Part shown: piece after piece, positions 28,563 through 40,861 of the stretch
How positions within the stretch are numbered: position 1 is the stretch's first letter
How the letters are laid out: the number at the start of each line of letters is the position of its first letter
Assembly (NCBI GenBank): GCA_035772405.1
Contig: JAYKKM010000198.1
Span: 62,001 to 126,000 of the forward strand
DNA length: 64,000 nt
Source: Chrysogorgia sp. JL179-B06
Lineage: Eukaryota > Cnidaria > Anthozoa > Scleralcyonacea > Chrysogorgiidae
Reading direction: 5' to 3'
Made by a program: the position numbers and the translations under genes
Notes under the pieces: model-generated
Databases searched by the model: none
The model's input: the letters and a program-made list of their open reading frames with translations, nothing else
What the model was told of the DNA's origin: nothing

Positions 28563-31500
28563 ATGGAGGATTTCATAGTTGCTGTGAAGACCCTTTCTGG
28601 GGATAAAAATTACCAGCAACTATCGGATGTGCTGAACAAGAACACGGAGCAGTTGCTTCAAAATGCTACAAACATAGACTTGGTGGTTGGTGCGTTAGAC
28701 CCCGAACAACATGCCCTTGCTTTTATCGCTCTTTTGTGAGTATCAAAGTTGTCAACTTTTCAATAAATTGTTTTTACCGTTTTATTTGTTTGTAATTGGA
28801 TGTACTAATAGATTTCTCAAAAATATTCAATTATAATATACATTTATAATAACTGCGCTGAGGTTAATATTTAGTATTATTGGCAGGTACATGTACAGTG
28901 TACTTCTCGTGTAAATGCCAAATATTTTTGAACTGGTATGAATACCTTGAAATATTGATAACTCTTCTGCAAAAAAGCATTTTTGCATGAACTTGCCACT
29001 CTACCACTACATGTAGTTGTTGCCACTACATGTAGTTGTTTCAGCCCCCCCCCCCATTTTCTCACCCATCCCCCCCATTTTCTCACCCATCCCCACCCCT
29101 CTAGGATTCCCCACATTTTCTCACCCATCCCCCCTTAGGATAAGGATGTTACAGGCTCAATATCCTTAATTTGTAGCCATAAATTGTAATTGAGGTTGCT
29201 TATTTTTAACTTCTGTGTGCTGCCATGGCAGTACATTATATAATATGATAATGATAATAATAATAATAATAATAATACACATGTTATCTGTAGGTCTATG
29301 AAAACAACACTTCCAAATTGTGGAGATTTTGAGTTGATGTTCACCCAAATTCAACAATGTGTCAACATGTGCCCAGCTGACCAAATACAGGTTTCACAAA
29401 ACCATTGTAAGTTATCGTACTTTATTAAGAGGAATATTTAAAACTACAATCGATGACAAAATTGTTTGGACAACAACAAGAGCAAGCATATTAATTATTA
29501 CCTCCACTCCCCATTTCAATGTTTACCTCAACATTTCAATGTTTATCCCACATGAATATTACACTTATAATCTCAAATAATAATAAACTCCCAAAACAAA
29601 TTATCTCCCAATCATGATTTTTGTTTGTTGACAAAATCTACTATACATTTCAATGTTGTTAATCGATGAGTAAAATGCTTAAACAAATAAAAAAACCTGG
29701 CCTAGGTACTGTACTGTACTGTACTGTACTGTACTGTACTGTACTGCCTACTGTACTGTCTACTGTACTGTCTACTGTACTGTCTACTGTACTGTGTACT
29801 GTACACTGTACTGTACACTGTACTGTATTGTCTACTGTACTGTATTGTCTACTGTACTGTATTGTCTACTGTACTGTACTGTACTGTCTACTGTACTGTA
29901 CTGTCTACTGTACTGTACTGTACTGTCTACTGTACAGTGTACTATACAGTGTACTGTAGTAGTGTACTGTGCAGTGTACTATATAGTGTACTGTGCAGTG
30001 TACTGTACTGTGCAGTGTGCTGTGCAGTGTACTGTGCTGTGCTGTGTACTGTGCTGTGTACTGTACTGTACTGTGCAGTGTACTGTACTGTGCTGTGTAC
30101 TGTGCAGTGTACTGTGCTGTGCAGTGTACTGTGCAGTGTACTGTACTGTGCAGTGTACTGTGCAGTATACTGTGCAGTATACTGTGCAGTGAACTGTACT
30201 GTGCAGTGCACTGTGCAGTGTACTGTGCAGTGTACTGTGCAGTGTACTGTGCAATGTACTGTGCAATATACTGTGCAGTGTATTGTGCAGTGTACTGTGC
30301 AGTTTACTGTGCACTTGTGCATTGTACTGTGCAATGTACTGTACTGTGCACTTGTGCAGTGTACTGTGCAGTGTACTGTGCAGTGTACTGTGCAGTGAAT
30401 GAATGAATGGTTTAACCTAAATATATCTAATATTTTGAGTTGTTTAAAAAGTGGATCAGCATGGGCACGGTAGTCGGAATTTGTAAGAGTACGTACAACT
30501 CGTTTTTGTAAAAGTAAAATTCTATTTAAATTAGTTACATAAGTGGAAGACCATATTATATTGCAGTAAGTGAGATAAGGATGTGCAATGTACTGTGCAG
30601 TGGGCTCACTGGGCTGTGTAGTGTACTGTACAGTGTAAGCAGCTTACCCCACATAAGCAGTGAAAATTAAGAAACTCAACGTTGTGACATTCTAGAATGT
30701 AACATTACTCAGTCCAATATTTTATTATTTCTTAGTCTGTCACATATGCCATTTTCTTGCTGCACAACTTGTGGAACGGAAAGAGGTATGTTTTGGATGA
30801 ATGATTCGCATTCATGTGAATCTTAATGTGATCTTTCAGCTAAAACAGCTAGCAAATTAATGTGGGTCTATTGCATAAGTGTTACTAAAACCAAATAGTT
30901 TTTAAAATTTTACTTTTTCATTCTGACAGCCTTTAAAGGGAATAAAGATCCTTGCCACTGCTATCACCAAAATACAAACATCATCCTTGCAGTTAACATC
31001 TGTTCATGCCGATTTAATGCAGGTATGACATAATGTTATCTCTGCTGGTTTACCATATGAATCATGCTACTGTACATGGGCGTGCGGGGGGAAAGGGGGG
31101 TGGGCTTTGGCCCCCTCACTTTTTTGGTGAGGGCATGACTATGTGAGTTATGGATGCATGCATGATGGGGAGATCTTGAAGAAAGTTTAATGGGGAACTG
31201 TACCCAAACCATAAATTACTTTTAAATAAAAGGCCTTTAAGTATAATGTTTAACAATGTTAATACAGTAGTTTCACGGTATCTGCTCTTGTACTCGAGAA
31301 ATAACATTTTCATTCTTGTATTTTATTGTATTTTACCTTTATAGTATTATTATTTATTAACTTTAAATTTATGTTAAAATTATCGTTCTTACTCTATATA
31401 GCTCTGTTTGCTTGCAAAGTGTTTCAAGCCCGCACTTCGATTTCTGGAAGAGAACATCTCAGACATTGTGAAAGAGGTACATGGATGGAAGCTTTGCTTT

Positions 31501-34500
31501 AACCAGGAAATATGGTCCCCTTTATTTGAAGGGATACAGTAGTTGTCCCCAAAGGCCTAAGAACTATCACTGGAGTCTAAGGTTTAGATTCAGAACAACC
31601 ATGTGACAACAGCAGGTCGTGAAAACAGAAAATGTCATCAGATCTTGCCATTGCTGTTTTGTTGCTGTCCTAATGCCATTTTTTTCTTGTGTGGCTTTTT
31701 TTAGGATATTCAAAATGATTCCAAGCAATTTCTTCTGTTTTTCTACTATGGTGGAATGATATATACATCTATAAAGAAATATGACAGGGCATTGTTTTTT
31801 TATGAAATAGTAAGTGGAAGATAGTGTTAGTCCAACCCATCTATTTTTGTTCAAGTAATGTATGAATAACATAATTATTTTATAATTAATAATAAATTGG
31901 AAATAATTATTTCGTTGTACCTGTCAGAATGACCAGCACAAATGAATTTGTAACAGTTACACAAAAAATTGTACCTGTCACACTGTACAACTTAGCGTTA
32001 CTAATGTCTCACAACTAAGTGTGACATCTCAAAACCTAGCGTAACGTCTCCAAACGTAGCGTAATGTCTGAAAACTTAGCTTAACGTCTCCAGACTTAGA
32101 GCAATGTCTCACAACTTAGCGCAATGTCTCCACGCTTAGCGTAATGTCTCCAAATTTACCGCAATGTTTCAAAACTTAGCGTAAGTGCGTAACGTCTCCA
32201 AACTTAGCATATAATGCACAATGTCTGATTGTCTCCAAACTTAGCGTCAGTAATGTCTCCAAATTTAGCGCAATGTCTCAAAACTTAGCGCAATGTCTCA
32301 AAACTTAGCGTAAATTGTCTCACAACTTAGCCTAATGTCTCACAACTTAGCGTAATCCAGACTTAGCGTAATGTCTCCAAACTTAGCGCAATGGCTCCAC
32401 GCTTAGCGTAACGTCTCAAAAATTTGCGCAAAATCTCTCATCTAAGATTGTGGCATGATACGAAATCTAAACGCAGTCATGAGCATTGGACAAAATGACA
32501 GACACGATTAATTACCTACTCATTGCACAACGTACAGTTAGAGTGTGAAATGAATATAAGAGCCTGCAGTTCAAAACTTTTAAATGAATATCCAAAATAA
32601 AGACTACAACAAGAATATCTTGAAATCGTTGCAACTACTAGCAACATCATCTGAGTGGTTTGAATTATTACAGTGAATCATACTGTACATTTAATTCTAT
32701 ATCAGAATCATCCTAATGATTAACCTACACTACTGACGGCGATCGTCAAGTTCGTATCCTCAGAAAAATGATTCTGAGTCCCGGACAGGAATCGAACCTG
32801 TAACCTTCTGATTGCCAGTGAAACGCTCTAACCATTGAGCCACCGTGACTCAGATGGAAAGCGAAGGTTACAATGATGTACTGGTTCGATTGAGGTTACA
32901 GCATCTCACCGGCAATCAGAAGTAGAGGTGTAACGATAAAGTCAGTCCACGATACGATACGAATCTCGATACAATACTAACAATAGCCACGATACAATTT
33001 GTATCTCGATACAGTGGCAATACAAAATAACAAGTGAAATACATACTGTAACTGTAGATTGAAATTAATATCTTTATTGTTATTGTAGTAATGTAGTTGT
33101 TAACGTTTTTAATTTTCATTGTCTAATTCAGTAATTCTAAATGTGAAACCATGAAATTAATTTTTTATGAAAATTAAATTGATGTTTCAAAATCCGTTGA
33201 AAATTAAATTGATGTTTTATAAATCCGTTTTATGACACGGGCAGTACGTGGGCGGCACGTGGCCAAGGGTAAATTGTGCTTCCGGTTTCAAGTTTAACGT
33301 TATTATTTTGAATTTTTAAGTTTGACGACTATTAAAAACATCATGCGTATCGTATATTCGTATCGCGATACAGTTCTGCGTATACCGTATTGTATCGTGA
33401 GCCAAAGTATCGCTATATATCGTGTAACGGTATGTCGTTACACCTCTAATCAGAAGGTTACAGGTTCGATTCCTGTCCGGGACTCAGAATCATTTTTCTG
33501 AGGATACGAGCTTGAAGATCGCCCATGTATCGTCTGTCTGTTCCGAGCTCTCCCACATTCACTACAGCAGTGACTGCAGTGTATATAATTATTAACACTA
33601 CACTATGATGGAAAATTGTCGATGGAAAATTGTTGACTCGAGCGGCAGAGCTGGATTAACGCGGGGACGGATGGGACGGCAGCTCCAGGCCCTGGAGAAA
33701 AATAGGCCCTTTCTCACCAAACTTGTGTTAAAAAATAAGGACAGTGTTAAAAAATAAGGTCTTAGCGAGTAAGCATACTTTCATAAACGTCTTGTATCGA
33801 TTGCAATTTTCGACAGAGGTTTACAACACTGTCAAGCCTCTGTCATATCTATGTCAAGCCTCTGTCAGATCAACACAATTAAGCACTTGTTCAATCCTGA
33901 ACTTCTAAAAACAATGATAAATTATTTGGTATTAAGTAGATTATTCTATTGTTCGTCGGTATGGGCAAACACTTCAGACAAAAACATTAAGAAGTTGCAA
34001 CTCGTACAGAACTTCGCTACAAGAATCATACTGGACATAAAGAAGTATGACCACATCACTCCAGATTTAAATCGACTGCAATGGCTCCAAGTTAGAGACA
34101 CAGCGATACTCTGATGACTTTTAAGTGCATCAATGGACTTATTCCAGATTACTTGGCTAATAAGTTCTCTAAACGATCAACCATTCATGACCGCAAGGTT
34201 TAGTCACGATCTGAACATTCCCAAATTTAGTTCCTCTACCGGCCAAAGATCATTCGCGTATAGAGGCGTGAAGATATGGAACTCGTTACCAGTAGAATTA
34301 AAATCAGAACCTAATTTTATTAAATTTAAAAAACTTTTAAAGTCATCCCTTTTACAGCAGTAACCTTCATGATTGTAATAGCGACCTTTAGATTGAGTAC
34401 GAGTACGAAGACGAACTTTTCTGCGCAGTGGAGAAACAACAATGGAAAAGAACCATGCGCAATGGTAAACTTGTCTTCGTCCTCGTCTTCAAATCTAAAG

Positions 34501-37500
34501 GTCTCTAATATAACATTATTTATTTTTAAACTATACTTTACTTATTATATAACATATGTAATTAGATGTTGAAAGCCCTTTTGGGAACACCTAATAAAGA
34601 TTTACATTTACATTTACTATCTATGAAACACAAAGGCAGCTTTATATATATTTTATAACAATCAAAAACGATCTATACAGGCCCAATGTCTCCGTCAGCT
34701 CCTAGCCTGTGTACAGCCTGAATATACAGTATACACCTGTAATACAGTCTGTGAAAACTCGCACGATAGCTTGTCGACCTCCTGCTGAGCTACTTAGATC
34801 TGAGTAGTAGATTTCGAGTGGTAAAATCACAACCCTTGACTTATTCCAGTTACAATTGGTTCTCTGGGAATTCTTGTGAGATCAAATAATCCAATCAAAT
34901 ATACAATTATGAATCATATGAGTATTAAACCACTCAAAATCTACTACTCAGATCTGAGTAGCTCAGCGGGGGGTCGACAAGCTATCGTGCGAGTTTTCAC
35001 AGACTGTATTACAGGTGTATATTCAGGCTGTACACAGGCTATCAGCTCCAGGCCCCACATACCTTTAATCCAGCTCTGTCGAGTGGGACTTCAACTTGCA
35101 CTTGAGCTAGCGCTCCAAATCACGAAGGTGCGAGTTCCAATTTTGTGTAGATTAATCACACTGTCATGTCCTGTACATGTACTGTAGGTACATATACTGT
35201 TGGTAAATATATACTTACAGACTATTAATATTAATATTAGTGTTAATTAATATTAGTGTGAAGTGTTAATATTACAAACGGTCACAAAGATGCTTGTATG
35301 AAAATGTCGGCGAGTCTGGCCAAAATACAATGCTCTGCAGCCTTGACATATGTATTAGTAAGACAGGGATCCGTGACACAATCATGCTTGTCAATAGGGT
35401 ACATTTACAAAAATCTTCTTTTAGGCCATCACTACTCCCGCCAGTGATGTCAGCTACATAATGCTGTCGGCTTACAAGAAGTTTATCCTTGTTTCTCTTC
35501 TGGAGCATGGCAAGGTACAGTGTATGTACAGTATTGTACTGATATCAGCACTGCATGACATGACATGACATGTACAAATACGTTTTGATTGATTCCCATC
35601 ACTCAGCATGTTTGCTTGAAACAAAAGCATGTTAAATCGGTTGTCAAAATGCTTTAAAAAATAGTAACAAAAGTAATTTTACAATAAGTTAAAAAAAATA
35701 TATTTTAAATTTTAAAATTACAATAGTTACAACCATAATTAATACAATACAAAACTTAGCTGACTGGATAGCTGTTGCATCATGTTTGTTATTTCTAGGT
35801 TATTGATCTGCCCAAGTACACATCTCATGTTGTCATGAAATATCTTAAGGTAGGTGCAAGTACTGATCTCTAAATAAAGACTGGATTGAGCTTTCTATTG
35901 TATCTGATGAGCTGATTTTGAAGCCAGCATATTTGCATAATGTAAATTAACGAGAGATCATTAGAAAATCCGAGTTTGCAAGCAAATCAAACTATGACGC
36001 TAGCAAAATAGGTTTAGTGTCTGGCCAATATAGTTTCTTTGTTAACATTAAATGCATAAAATCTTCAACCTAATTTGACGTCTCGTATCAGGCTTCTCTC
36101 ACTGGATAATTAGAGCCAACGGCGGCCATTGCTAACAGACCAAAGTCGCAGTAAATCTGTAGGTAGGCGATGAATCGTTTTACCCAGTAATTTGAAAAAC
36201 GTTTTCTGGTCCTCTTTATAGTAATATTATTTTATTTTGTCGATGGAAAGAGCACATAAACCATCAAAAAACCTCATAGTATTCTCAGTTGGTCCCTTCG
36301 TAATGGCGGACTTCCGGCTTCATTTTCTGAACAATAGTTGCTCGATCCGATCAGTGGGTGCAAGCTAGGTGCTGGCAAAACTTATGGTGTAGTTTGCTGA
36401 CGACTGTAATGCTGGCTCAGTGCGTTCCAGTAATTGCTCCCCATCCAAACGTAGACGCATGTACGCATTGTGTACCTATTTTCTTGTTTGTTTTTAGCGT
36501 TGTTTATATTGCTTTACCTTACCTCTTAATCGTTTCGTGTTTGCACCTGTTGGTATTTGTTCCGAATGAAACATTCGTACGTGCTCAGTTGCGGAAATTG
36601 GGGTGGGTATGGGCAACCGCCCCACCACCTGTCGTCAAATCGCTAATTTGTCGGAAATATTCATATAAGTTGTCGGAATTTCGGATATACTAAGGAATAT
36701 ATTGAAAATGGGAAAAAATGTTATAGAAGCAACTTGTAAATACTTATAAATATCTCAAGTCATGAGACCCATCTATACGTGGCAGATGTTTGCGTCTGGG
36801 AAACTGGGACTAGCGCTCCCCGATCGTCCACGGACCGAGTTCGAACATGCAAAACGAGGAGCCATTTGGTCTAGTGGTTACCACACATGTCTATGAGCTG
36901 TGAGACACAGGTTCAAATCCTGTGTCGGATCACCACTCAGGGTCGTAAAAGTGCTGCCTTTGCAATAATATCAGCAAATGGTAAGACTTTCGAGTCTTCT
37001 CGGATAACGACCTTAAATCGTAGGCCCTCGGAACCCCTATTAATTGGGCTTCTAGCCTGTTGGGGTATTCCGTTCACCTATAAGAGTGATAAATCTCATA
37101 AACTAAACTAAATATAAACATATTACGATACATATTGCAAACCAAATCAATAAACGTTGAAATAGCAATCAAAATTATCGAAATATGTCGAAAAGTCTAA
37201 AAAGAGTGAATGCCTGTCCTGCAACAGAGTATTCGACAGCGACTACAGGCGCAAAAACGTTAAAACATTTTGTGTATCAAAACTTTTTTAGTTTCTTTAT
37301 TTGTCCATTTTTGTGTGCAAAAAAAATTTGTTACGTAGCAAATAAACCTGTCGGAAATTTAAGAGGCTTTGCCCCACCACCGAAAAAGGCGAATTTCCGC
37401 CAGTGGTCGTGCTTTTGCGTAAACATAATTAAAGAAAAGCAACACTAATGTTCCAGCATGCTTCGTTGTCGGGAATTTTTCAATGAAGACGCTGTTAGTT

Positions 37501-40500
37501 GTGTTCAAATCAACGAAAAAGTTTTGCCGCCAAAACCGCCAGGTCCGCAAATTAACCAATCACATTGCGTAGTTCTAGCGGAAGTAGCCCTATAGCCATA
37601 TTATTTCACATAAAGCCTGTCACGTTTCTCTGTGTTTTTCATAGCCATTGAGTTTACCGTACCACGAGCTTGCCACGGCATATGCTACCAGAAATCCGTC
37701 AAAAGTCTCCAGCGTTGTAGAGAAACACATGGAACCTTTCACAGCGGTTAGTTTGTCCTTCATTTCTGATAGAAAAACCCGATATGAAATATTGGCAAAG
37801 TGCCTTTTCAAAGTGCTACTAAAATTTCTAAACTCTAAACTGTGTTAACTTTTAGGAAACAAACATGGGTTTAGCGAAACAGGTTGTCACTTCGTTGTCG
37901 AGAGTTACTATTAAAAGACTCACCAAGGTATTAGCAAGCATCTAACGATGAAAATTCATTGGCATTATATATACAAGACGTTAAAGTGGTATTACGATGA
38001 AAATTCACCCCCGTTGTTTAGAGTTTTCTTTAGCATAGAATAGTATTTCAGGGTCGAAAGTGATCATCGATGTAAAAAAACCTAAAAAGCTCTGAGCTCT
38101 GAGATCACCATTATTTAGGCCACCATTACTAAGAAGTAAGAACGTCAGGTTCCAAGTGAGCCCGCAATTTCAAAAGGTAATATTGTTTTGCGACGTCAGA
38201 TTCTCAATGCTACGCCTGAATTTCAGTCGAGGTTACTTGTTTTCTTGTTTTTTTCTCGAGAAGTAGATGAAATGTCCACAAGAATTTGAAAAAACGACCT
38301 TGATCACTATGGATTTACTTGAAGAATTAGCCATATGGAGTCTTCGCGTTGAGAATCTGACGTCACTTCGTTACGCTGGTCAGGAACATGAACGATTAAT
38401 GGCGGACATAGTCAGAAAAATAATACTTGCCATCGTCGAATCGCAAAACGGTTTCGACCGAGTAATATTTAGCAGCTCTGCTTTATAAATACGTAAAAAT
38501 ATGAAAATATCGATAGGTAAAAATTTGATCGTAGTACCACTTTAAAGTGCTTATGAAATGAAAATTAAAATTGTCTTATTTAAATGCACTCCGAAAATGA
38601 ATAGGAATGGTAATTTAGAGTTCTTTCATATCTCGCGTAGCTTTGAAATGAACTTGCGCTTTATTTTGCAGACTTTTCTAACGCTATCTCTCAGTGACAT
38701 GGCCAATCGTGTTGGACTAAGCAATACTCAAGAAGCTGAACGCTATGTTTTGCAAATGGTGAGCCTGTCGCGTCTCATGTACACGATGCAAATGGTGGTG
38801 TTGGGGGTGGTTGTTGGCTGGTGGTAGTTGCTGGTGATGGTTGGTGGTTATTTTTGGCGGTTGCTGGTATTTGTTGTTGGTAAAACGTCAATTTACATTC
38901 CAGATTGAAGATGGTGAAATTTTTGCGTCTATAAACCAGAAAGATGGAATGGTTTCATTCCACAATAACCCTGAAAAATATAACGATCCCAAGATGCTCA
39001 AGAGATTAGATGAACAGGTACGGGTTAATAATGCAGTATACTTTGCTATATGATTTTAAATGACCATCTCTTGGCCGCATGCAGCTGAAATGGCCCTGGG
39101 TACGAGGTTGGTGTACACCATCATGCGATAGAGGTATCTAGTACGTATTCCTTATAAGGAAGCGCAAATAGAAGGCATTGACGAGCAAATAGATTGAATT
39201 AACGAGCAAATAGCTGACACGTTCAAACCTCGTACCAGCCTCCTTGTTAATTGGATTGTAACCGACCCCAAAACAACAAAGGTCCTAACCCTTTGGCAAA
39301 CGTTTTCTTGAGAAATAAACCACCCCCAAAGCTATAGAATATATCAAAGGAAAGTTAAATTATCTATTTACAACATACGTACAGCTTTATCCGGTTAGCT
39401 AACTTAGTTCTCTTTAAAAGCGCGGATAATCGAACATGCCAAAATATAATTTTCCTAATACGGATACCATCTTGTAAACAAAAACACGGCTGTCTTCGAC
39501 GAACGTTTTCTTGAGAAATAATCAACTCCCAAAGCTACAATATATATTAAAACAAAGATAAATTATCTGTTTACAATATGCGTGCAGCTTATCCTGCTAG
39601 CGAACGTAGTTTTCTTAAAAAGAGTGGATAATCGAACATATCGTAACGTGTTAACAATCCCACATCCAGTGGGCTGGTACGAGTGCCATGTATTTGTTCG
39701 TTAATGCCTTCTATTTGCTCGTCAATGCCTTCTATTTACTCGTCGGTCACTTCCTTATATGGAATACGTACTAGAAGTACATATGCATCATGACCTGATC
39801 ATGCAGACTTTTAGCCAGGATTTTAAAACTGGCCGTCCAAAAATTTTGGTGGGCGTGGCCACGAAAACATTTTGGTGGGCGTTGCCGTGAGCTAGTGAGC
39901 TTTATATCAAACGTATTAAACAGCGGTTTTATTAAACAACGTTTTTGCTACTTCATTAGGAAAACAACTTTTTTGCTACTTCATTAAAAGTTTTTCCAAA
40001 TAGGAAAATAAAAAAAAATTTGAGGTTAAAGAGACAGATTTAACTGAAAGACAACATCTGTTTTATGAATTGTCCAGCATTTTAGAAATTATAATCGTAA
40101 ATTTTATCAACGTCTTACGCAGCTCTGTATAGACCTTATTCATAAATGGCCGACAATTTAAAATTATTTTATATACATATAAATTGGCCCTTATGACCTC
40201 GTTTCAAAGTAAGAATCCTTTTCAATTTCGTACATGAAAACGAGTTCATAAGGGCCAACGGTCGATTGCTTGTTTTATTTCTCGTGAATATTATTCTGTT
40301 TGCTTTAGATTTGTGCTTATCAAAGTCTCGATGAAAAAGTTCAAGCGATGGAAACATCGTTGGCGCTCAACCCTCAGTATGTTCAAAAGGTAAAACTTAT
40401 ACTCAATTATCAAGTATTTCATTCCTAAAATCTCGGCTATATATCCAAAACACTCTACTTTTTTACTATTCATTTAATATCTCCTTACATTAATTATTTA

Positions 40501-40861
40501 AAACGTCCTTCAAAATGCAGGAAATAGCCATTTCGGAGCCTTAGAATTCAAATCTTGGGACCCCCAAGAGGTTTCTCGCACCGAAGGCGCGAGGTCAGTT
40601 TTCCATTTAGCCTCCACAACACCACAGCTCAATTTGGGTAGATCGTCTTCCCAGCGATCAGATTACAGGTTCGATTCCTGTCTTCTGAGTATTTGAGCTT
40701 GACGATCGCCGTCCGTGTATCATATAAAAACTCCCATGAGTTGCTGTTCAGCTTGTTTTCCGGCAATCCTTGACTTTGTGTATTTTATATAGGCACTCGG
40801 CACTGGCGCCCATTTTGATGATGAAGGATTAGGAAAAATGAAAGCCGATGAAGGAATCTGA
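28563..40861 (+). CDS. COPS3: COP9 signalosome subunit 3 (CSN3), complete, 14 exons
   Basis: CSN3 is a PCI-domain scaffold subunit of the COP9 signalosome, which removes NEDD8 from cullin-RING ligases in nucleus and cytoplasm. Exons: 28563-28735, 29294-29406, 30736-30785, 30930-31022, 31402-31476, 31705-31809, 35425-35514, 35799-35849, 37645-37746, 37856-37927, 38672-38758, 38904-39017, 40309-40389, 40793-40861. They sum to 1,275 bases, that is 424 residues, against 423 in human, and every phase agrees. Recognisable stretches are [17 protein letters not shown] with [44 protein letters not shown] and the near-invariant [19 protein letters not shown] of the winged-helix end. Met 28563 is preferred over an in-frame Met at 28506 because it matches the family start. 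The exon 2 donor at 29407 (GTAAGT) is preferred over one at 29391 because it keeps frame and aligns to human without a gap. Confidence 0.97.
29041..29135. repeat. C-rich minisatellite
   Basis: Repeats of CCCCATTTTCTCACCCATCC lie in COPS3 intron 1, next to a short tandem pair of CCACTACATGTAGTTGTT just upstream. Confidence 0.75.
29706..30397. repeat. ACTGT microsatellite grading into a 10-bp TACTGTGCAG repeat
   Basis: Starts as pure ACTGT pentamers, passes through TACTGTC and TACTGTATTG variants, and becomes a 10-bp unit TACTGTGCAG in the right half. It lies in COPS3 intron 2. A satellite remnant (GTGCAATGTACTGTGCAGTG) reappears at about 30583-30635. Long open frames in it on both strands come from the repeat. 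Confidence 0.95.
31920..32440. mobile_element. Dispersed repeat with internal CTTAGCGTAATGTCTC minisatellite, copy 1
   Basis: Begins with AGAATGACCAGCACAAATG, then ACACAAAAAATTGTAC, and continues as about 20 diverged copies of a unit near 18-19 bases (consensus AACTTAGCGTAATGTCTCC). The same leader and the same minisatellite occur at 50690-51230, so the array is part of a mobile repeat and not a local expansion. It lies in COPS3 intron 6. Confidence 0.75.
32778..32849 (-). ncRNA. tRNA-like SINE head
   Basis: On the minus strand the 72-base segment has a 7-base acceptor pair with one mismatch (GTCACGG and CCGGGAC), a perfect D stem (GCTC and GAGC) and a B box GGTTCGATTCC. The anticodon stem pairs poorly, and related sequence recurs with the same tail, so I call it a tRNA-derived SINE head and not a working tRNA gene. 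Confidence 0.5.
32923..33448. mobile_element. hAT-type MITE with 8-bp target duplication
   Basis: The terminal inverted repeats are TAGAGGTGTAACGA and TCGTTACACCTCTA. They are flanked by a direct 8-base duplication, ATCAGAAG, at 32915-32922 and 33449-33456. An 8-bp duplication with these ends fits the hAT superfamily. The inside repeats CGATACGATACGAAT-like and ACGATACAATTTGTATC motifs and has no transposase. The insertion split a SINE copy. Confidence 0.9.
33851..34616 (+). pseudogene. CR1/L2-like LINE 3' fragment, frameshifted
   Basis: Two frames (33851-34114 and about 34110-34364) together give the C-terminal end of a non-LTR reverse-transcriptase polyprotein: the segment [20 protein letters not shown], then a region with [11 protein letters not shown], and the closing WNSLPVEL. 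A frameshift separates them near 34113. The tail ends in TTTACATTTACATTT at 34601-34615. There is no intact endonuclease or RT core, so it is a dead, 5'-truncated copy. Confidence 0.85.
34381..34505. mobile_element. 125-bp MITE inside the LINE tail
   Basis: The ends are GCGACCTTTAGATT and AATCTAAAGGTCTC, with GACGA-rich inner arms. The flanks are TAATA on both sides (34376-34380 and 34506-34510), which fits a 5-bp target duplication. It inserted after the LINE fragment. Confidence 0.75.
34703..35041. mobile_element. Large foldback element
   Basis: The arms of about 120 bases run inward from TAGCCTGTGTACAGCCTG on the left and its inverse on the right. Both arms include GATAGCTTGTCGACC and CTACTCAGATCTGAGTAG-type sequence near the centre. 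Confidence 0.8.
36256..36600. repeat. Dispersed repeat shared with 46340-47150 in inverted orientation
   Basis: The segments AACAATAGTTGCTCGATCC and TTCCGAATGAAACATTCG, with TTACCTCTTAATCG between them, reappear inverted near 47075 and 46360-46420. The relative order fits one longer element copied into COPS3 intron 8 and around the last GNPTAB exon. The open frame 36358-36693 inside it has no domain. Confidence 0.55.
36855..37110 (+). mobile_element. tRNA-derived SINE
   Basis: The head has an A-box-like TGGTCTAGTGGTT and a B box GGTTCAAATCC in a stem (CACAG and CTGTG). The acceptor stem does not close, so it is not a working tRNA. A body of about 180 bases follows, ending in repeats of AAACTAAACTAAATATAAA. 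It lies in COPS3 intron 8. Confidence 0.7.
37495..37610. repeat. Dispersed repeat, inverted relative of 45240-45350
   Basis: GTTTTGCCGCCAAAACCGCC, GCAAATTAACCAATCAC and CGGAAGTAGCCC match the inverse of sequence at 45240-45350. It ends just before COPS3 exon 9. Confidence 0.65.
37981..38545. mobile_element. TTAA-flanked foldback element
   Basis: The left end is TTAA followed by AGTGGTATTACGATG. The right end is CGTAGTACCACT followed by TTAA. Inner arms include GACGTCAGATTCTCAA and its inverse. It lies in COPS3 intron 10. Confidence 0.75.
39112..39798. mobile_element. Foldback element with an internal 140-bp duplication
   Basis: The ends pair around AGTACGTATTCCTTATAAGG and the inverse near 39760, and include repeated GAGCAAATAGAAGGCATTGA-type segments. 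Inside are two diverged direct copies of about 140 bases starting AACGTTTTCTTGAGAAATAA at about 39299 and 39501. It lies in COPS3 intron 12. Confidence 0.7.
40130..40270. mobile_element. Short foldback element, GACCTCGTT family
   Basis: The arms TTGGCCCTTATGACCTCGTT and the inverse (AACGAGTTCATAAGGGCCAA) flank a short centre. A related copy is at 47529-47697. Confidence 0.6.

Larger units (their letters stand above)
32735..33525. repeat. Two tRNA-derived SINE pieces facing each other
   Basis: The left arm (32735-32850) and the right arm (33449-33525) are inverted copies around TACAGGTTCGATTCCTGTCC and the tail CAGAATCATTTTTCTGAGG. The right copy is interrupted by a 526-bp hAT-like element. 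A further diverged copy of the B-box and tail lies near 40664 (ACAGGTTCGATTCCTGTC). I read it as a SINE family of this genome. Confidence 0.65.
33637..35083. mobile_element. Composite element with GGCAGAGCTGGATTAA ends
   Basis: The left end CTCGAGCGGCAGAGCTGGATTAA is inverted at the right end (TTAATCCAGCTCTGTCGAG), and CAGCTCCAGGCC is shared just inside both. Enclosed are a LINE fragment, a 125-bp MITE and another foldback (34703-35041). It lies in COPS3 intron 6. Confidence 0.6.

Noticed and set aside
29391..29392. Donor site for COPS3 exon 2 directly after CAG
   Set aside because: It breaks the frame with exon 3; the GTAAGT donor 16 bases later keeps frame and aligns gap-free with the human protein.
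29666..30406. Cys/Tyr/Val-rich open frames on both strands
   Set aside because: Produced by the ACTGT microsatellite in COPS3 intron 2.
36358..36693. 111-codon open frame with hydrophobic stretch
   Set aside because: It lies in a dispersed repeat inside COPS3 intron 8, with no domain or splice support.
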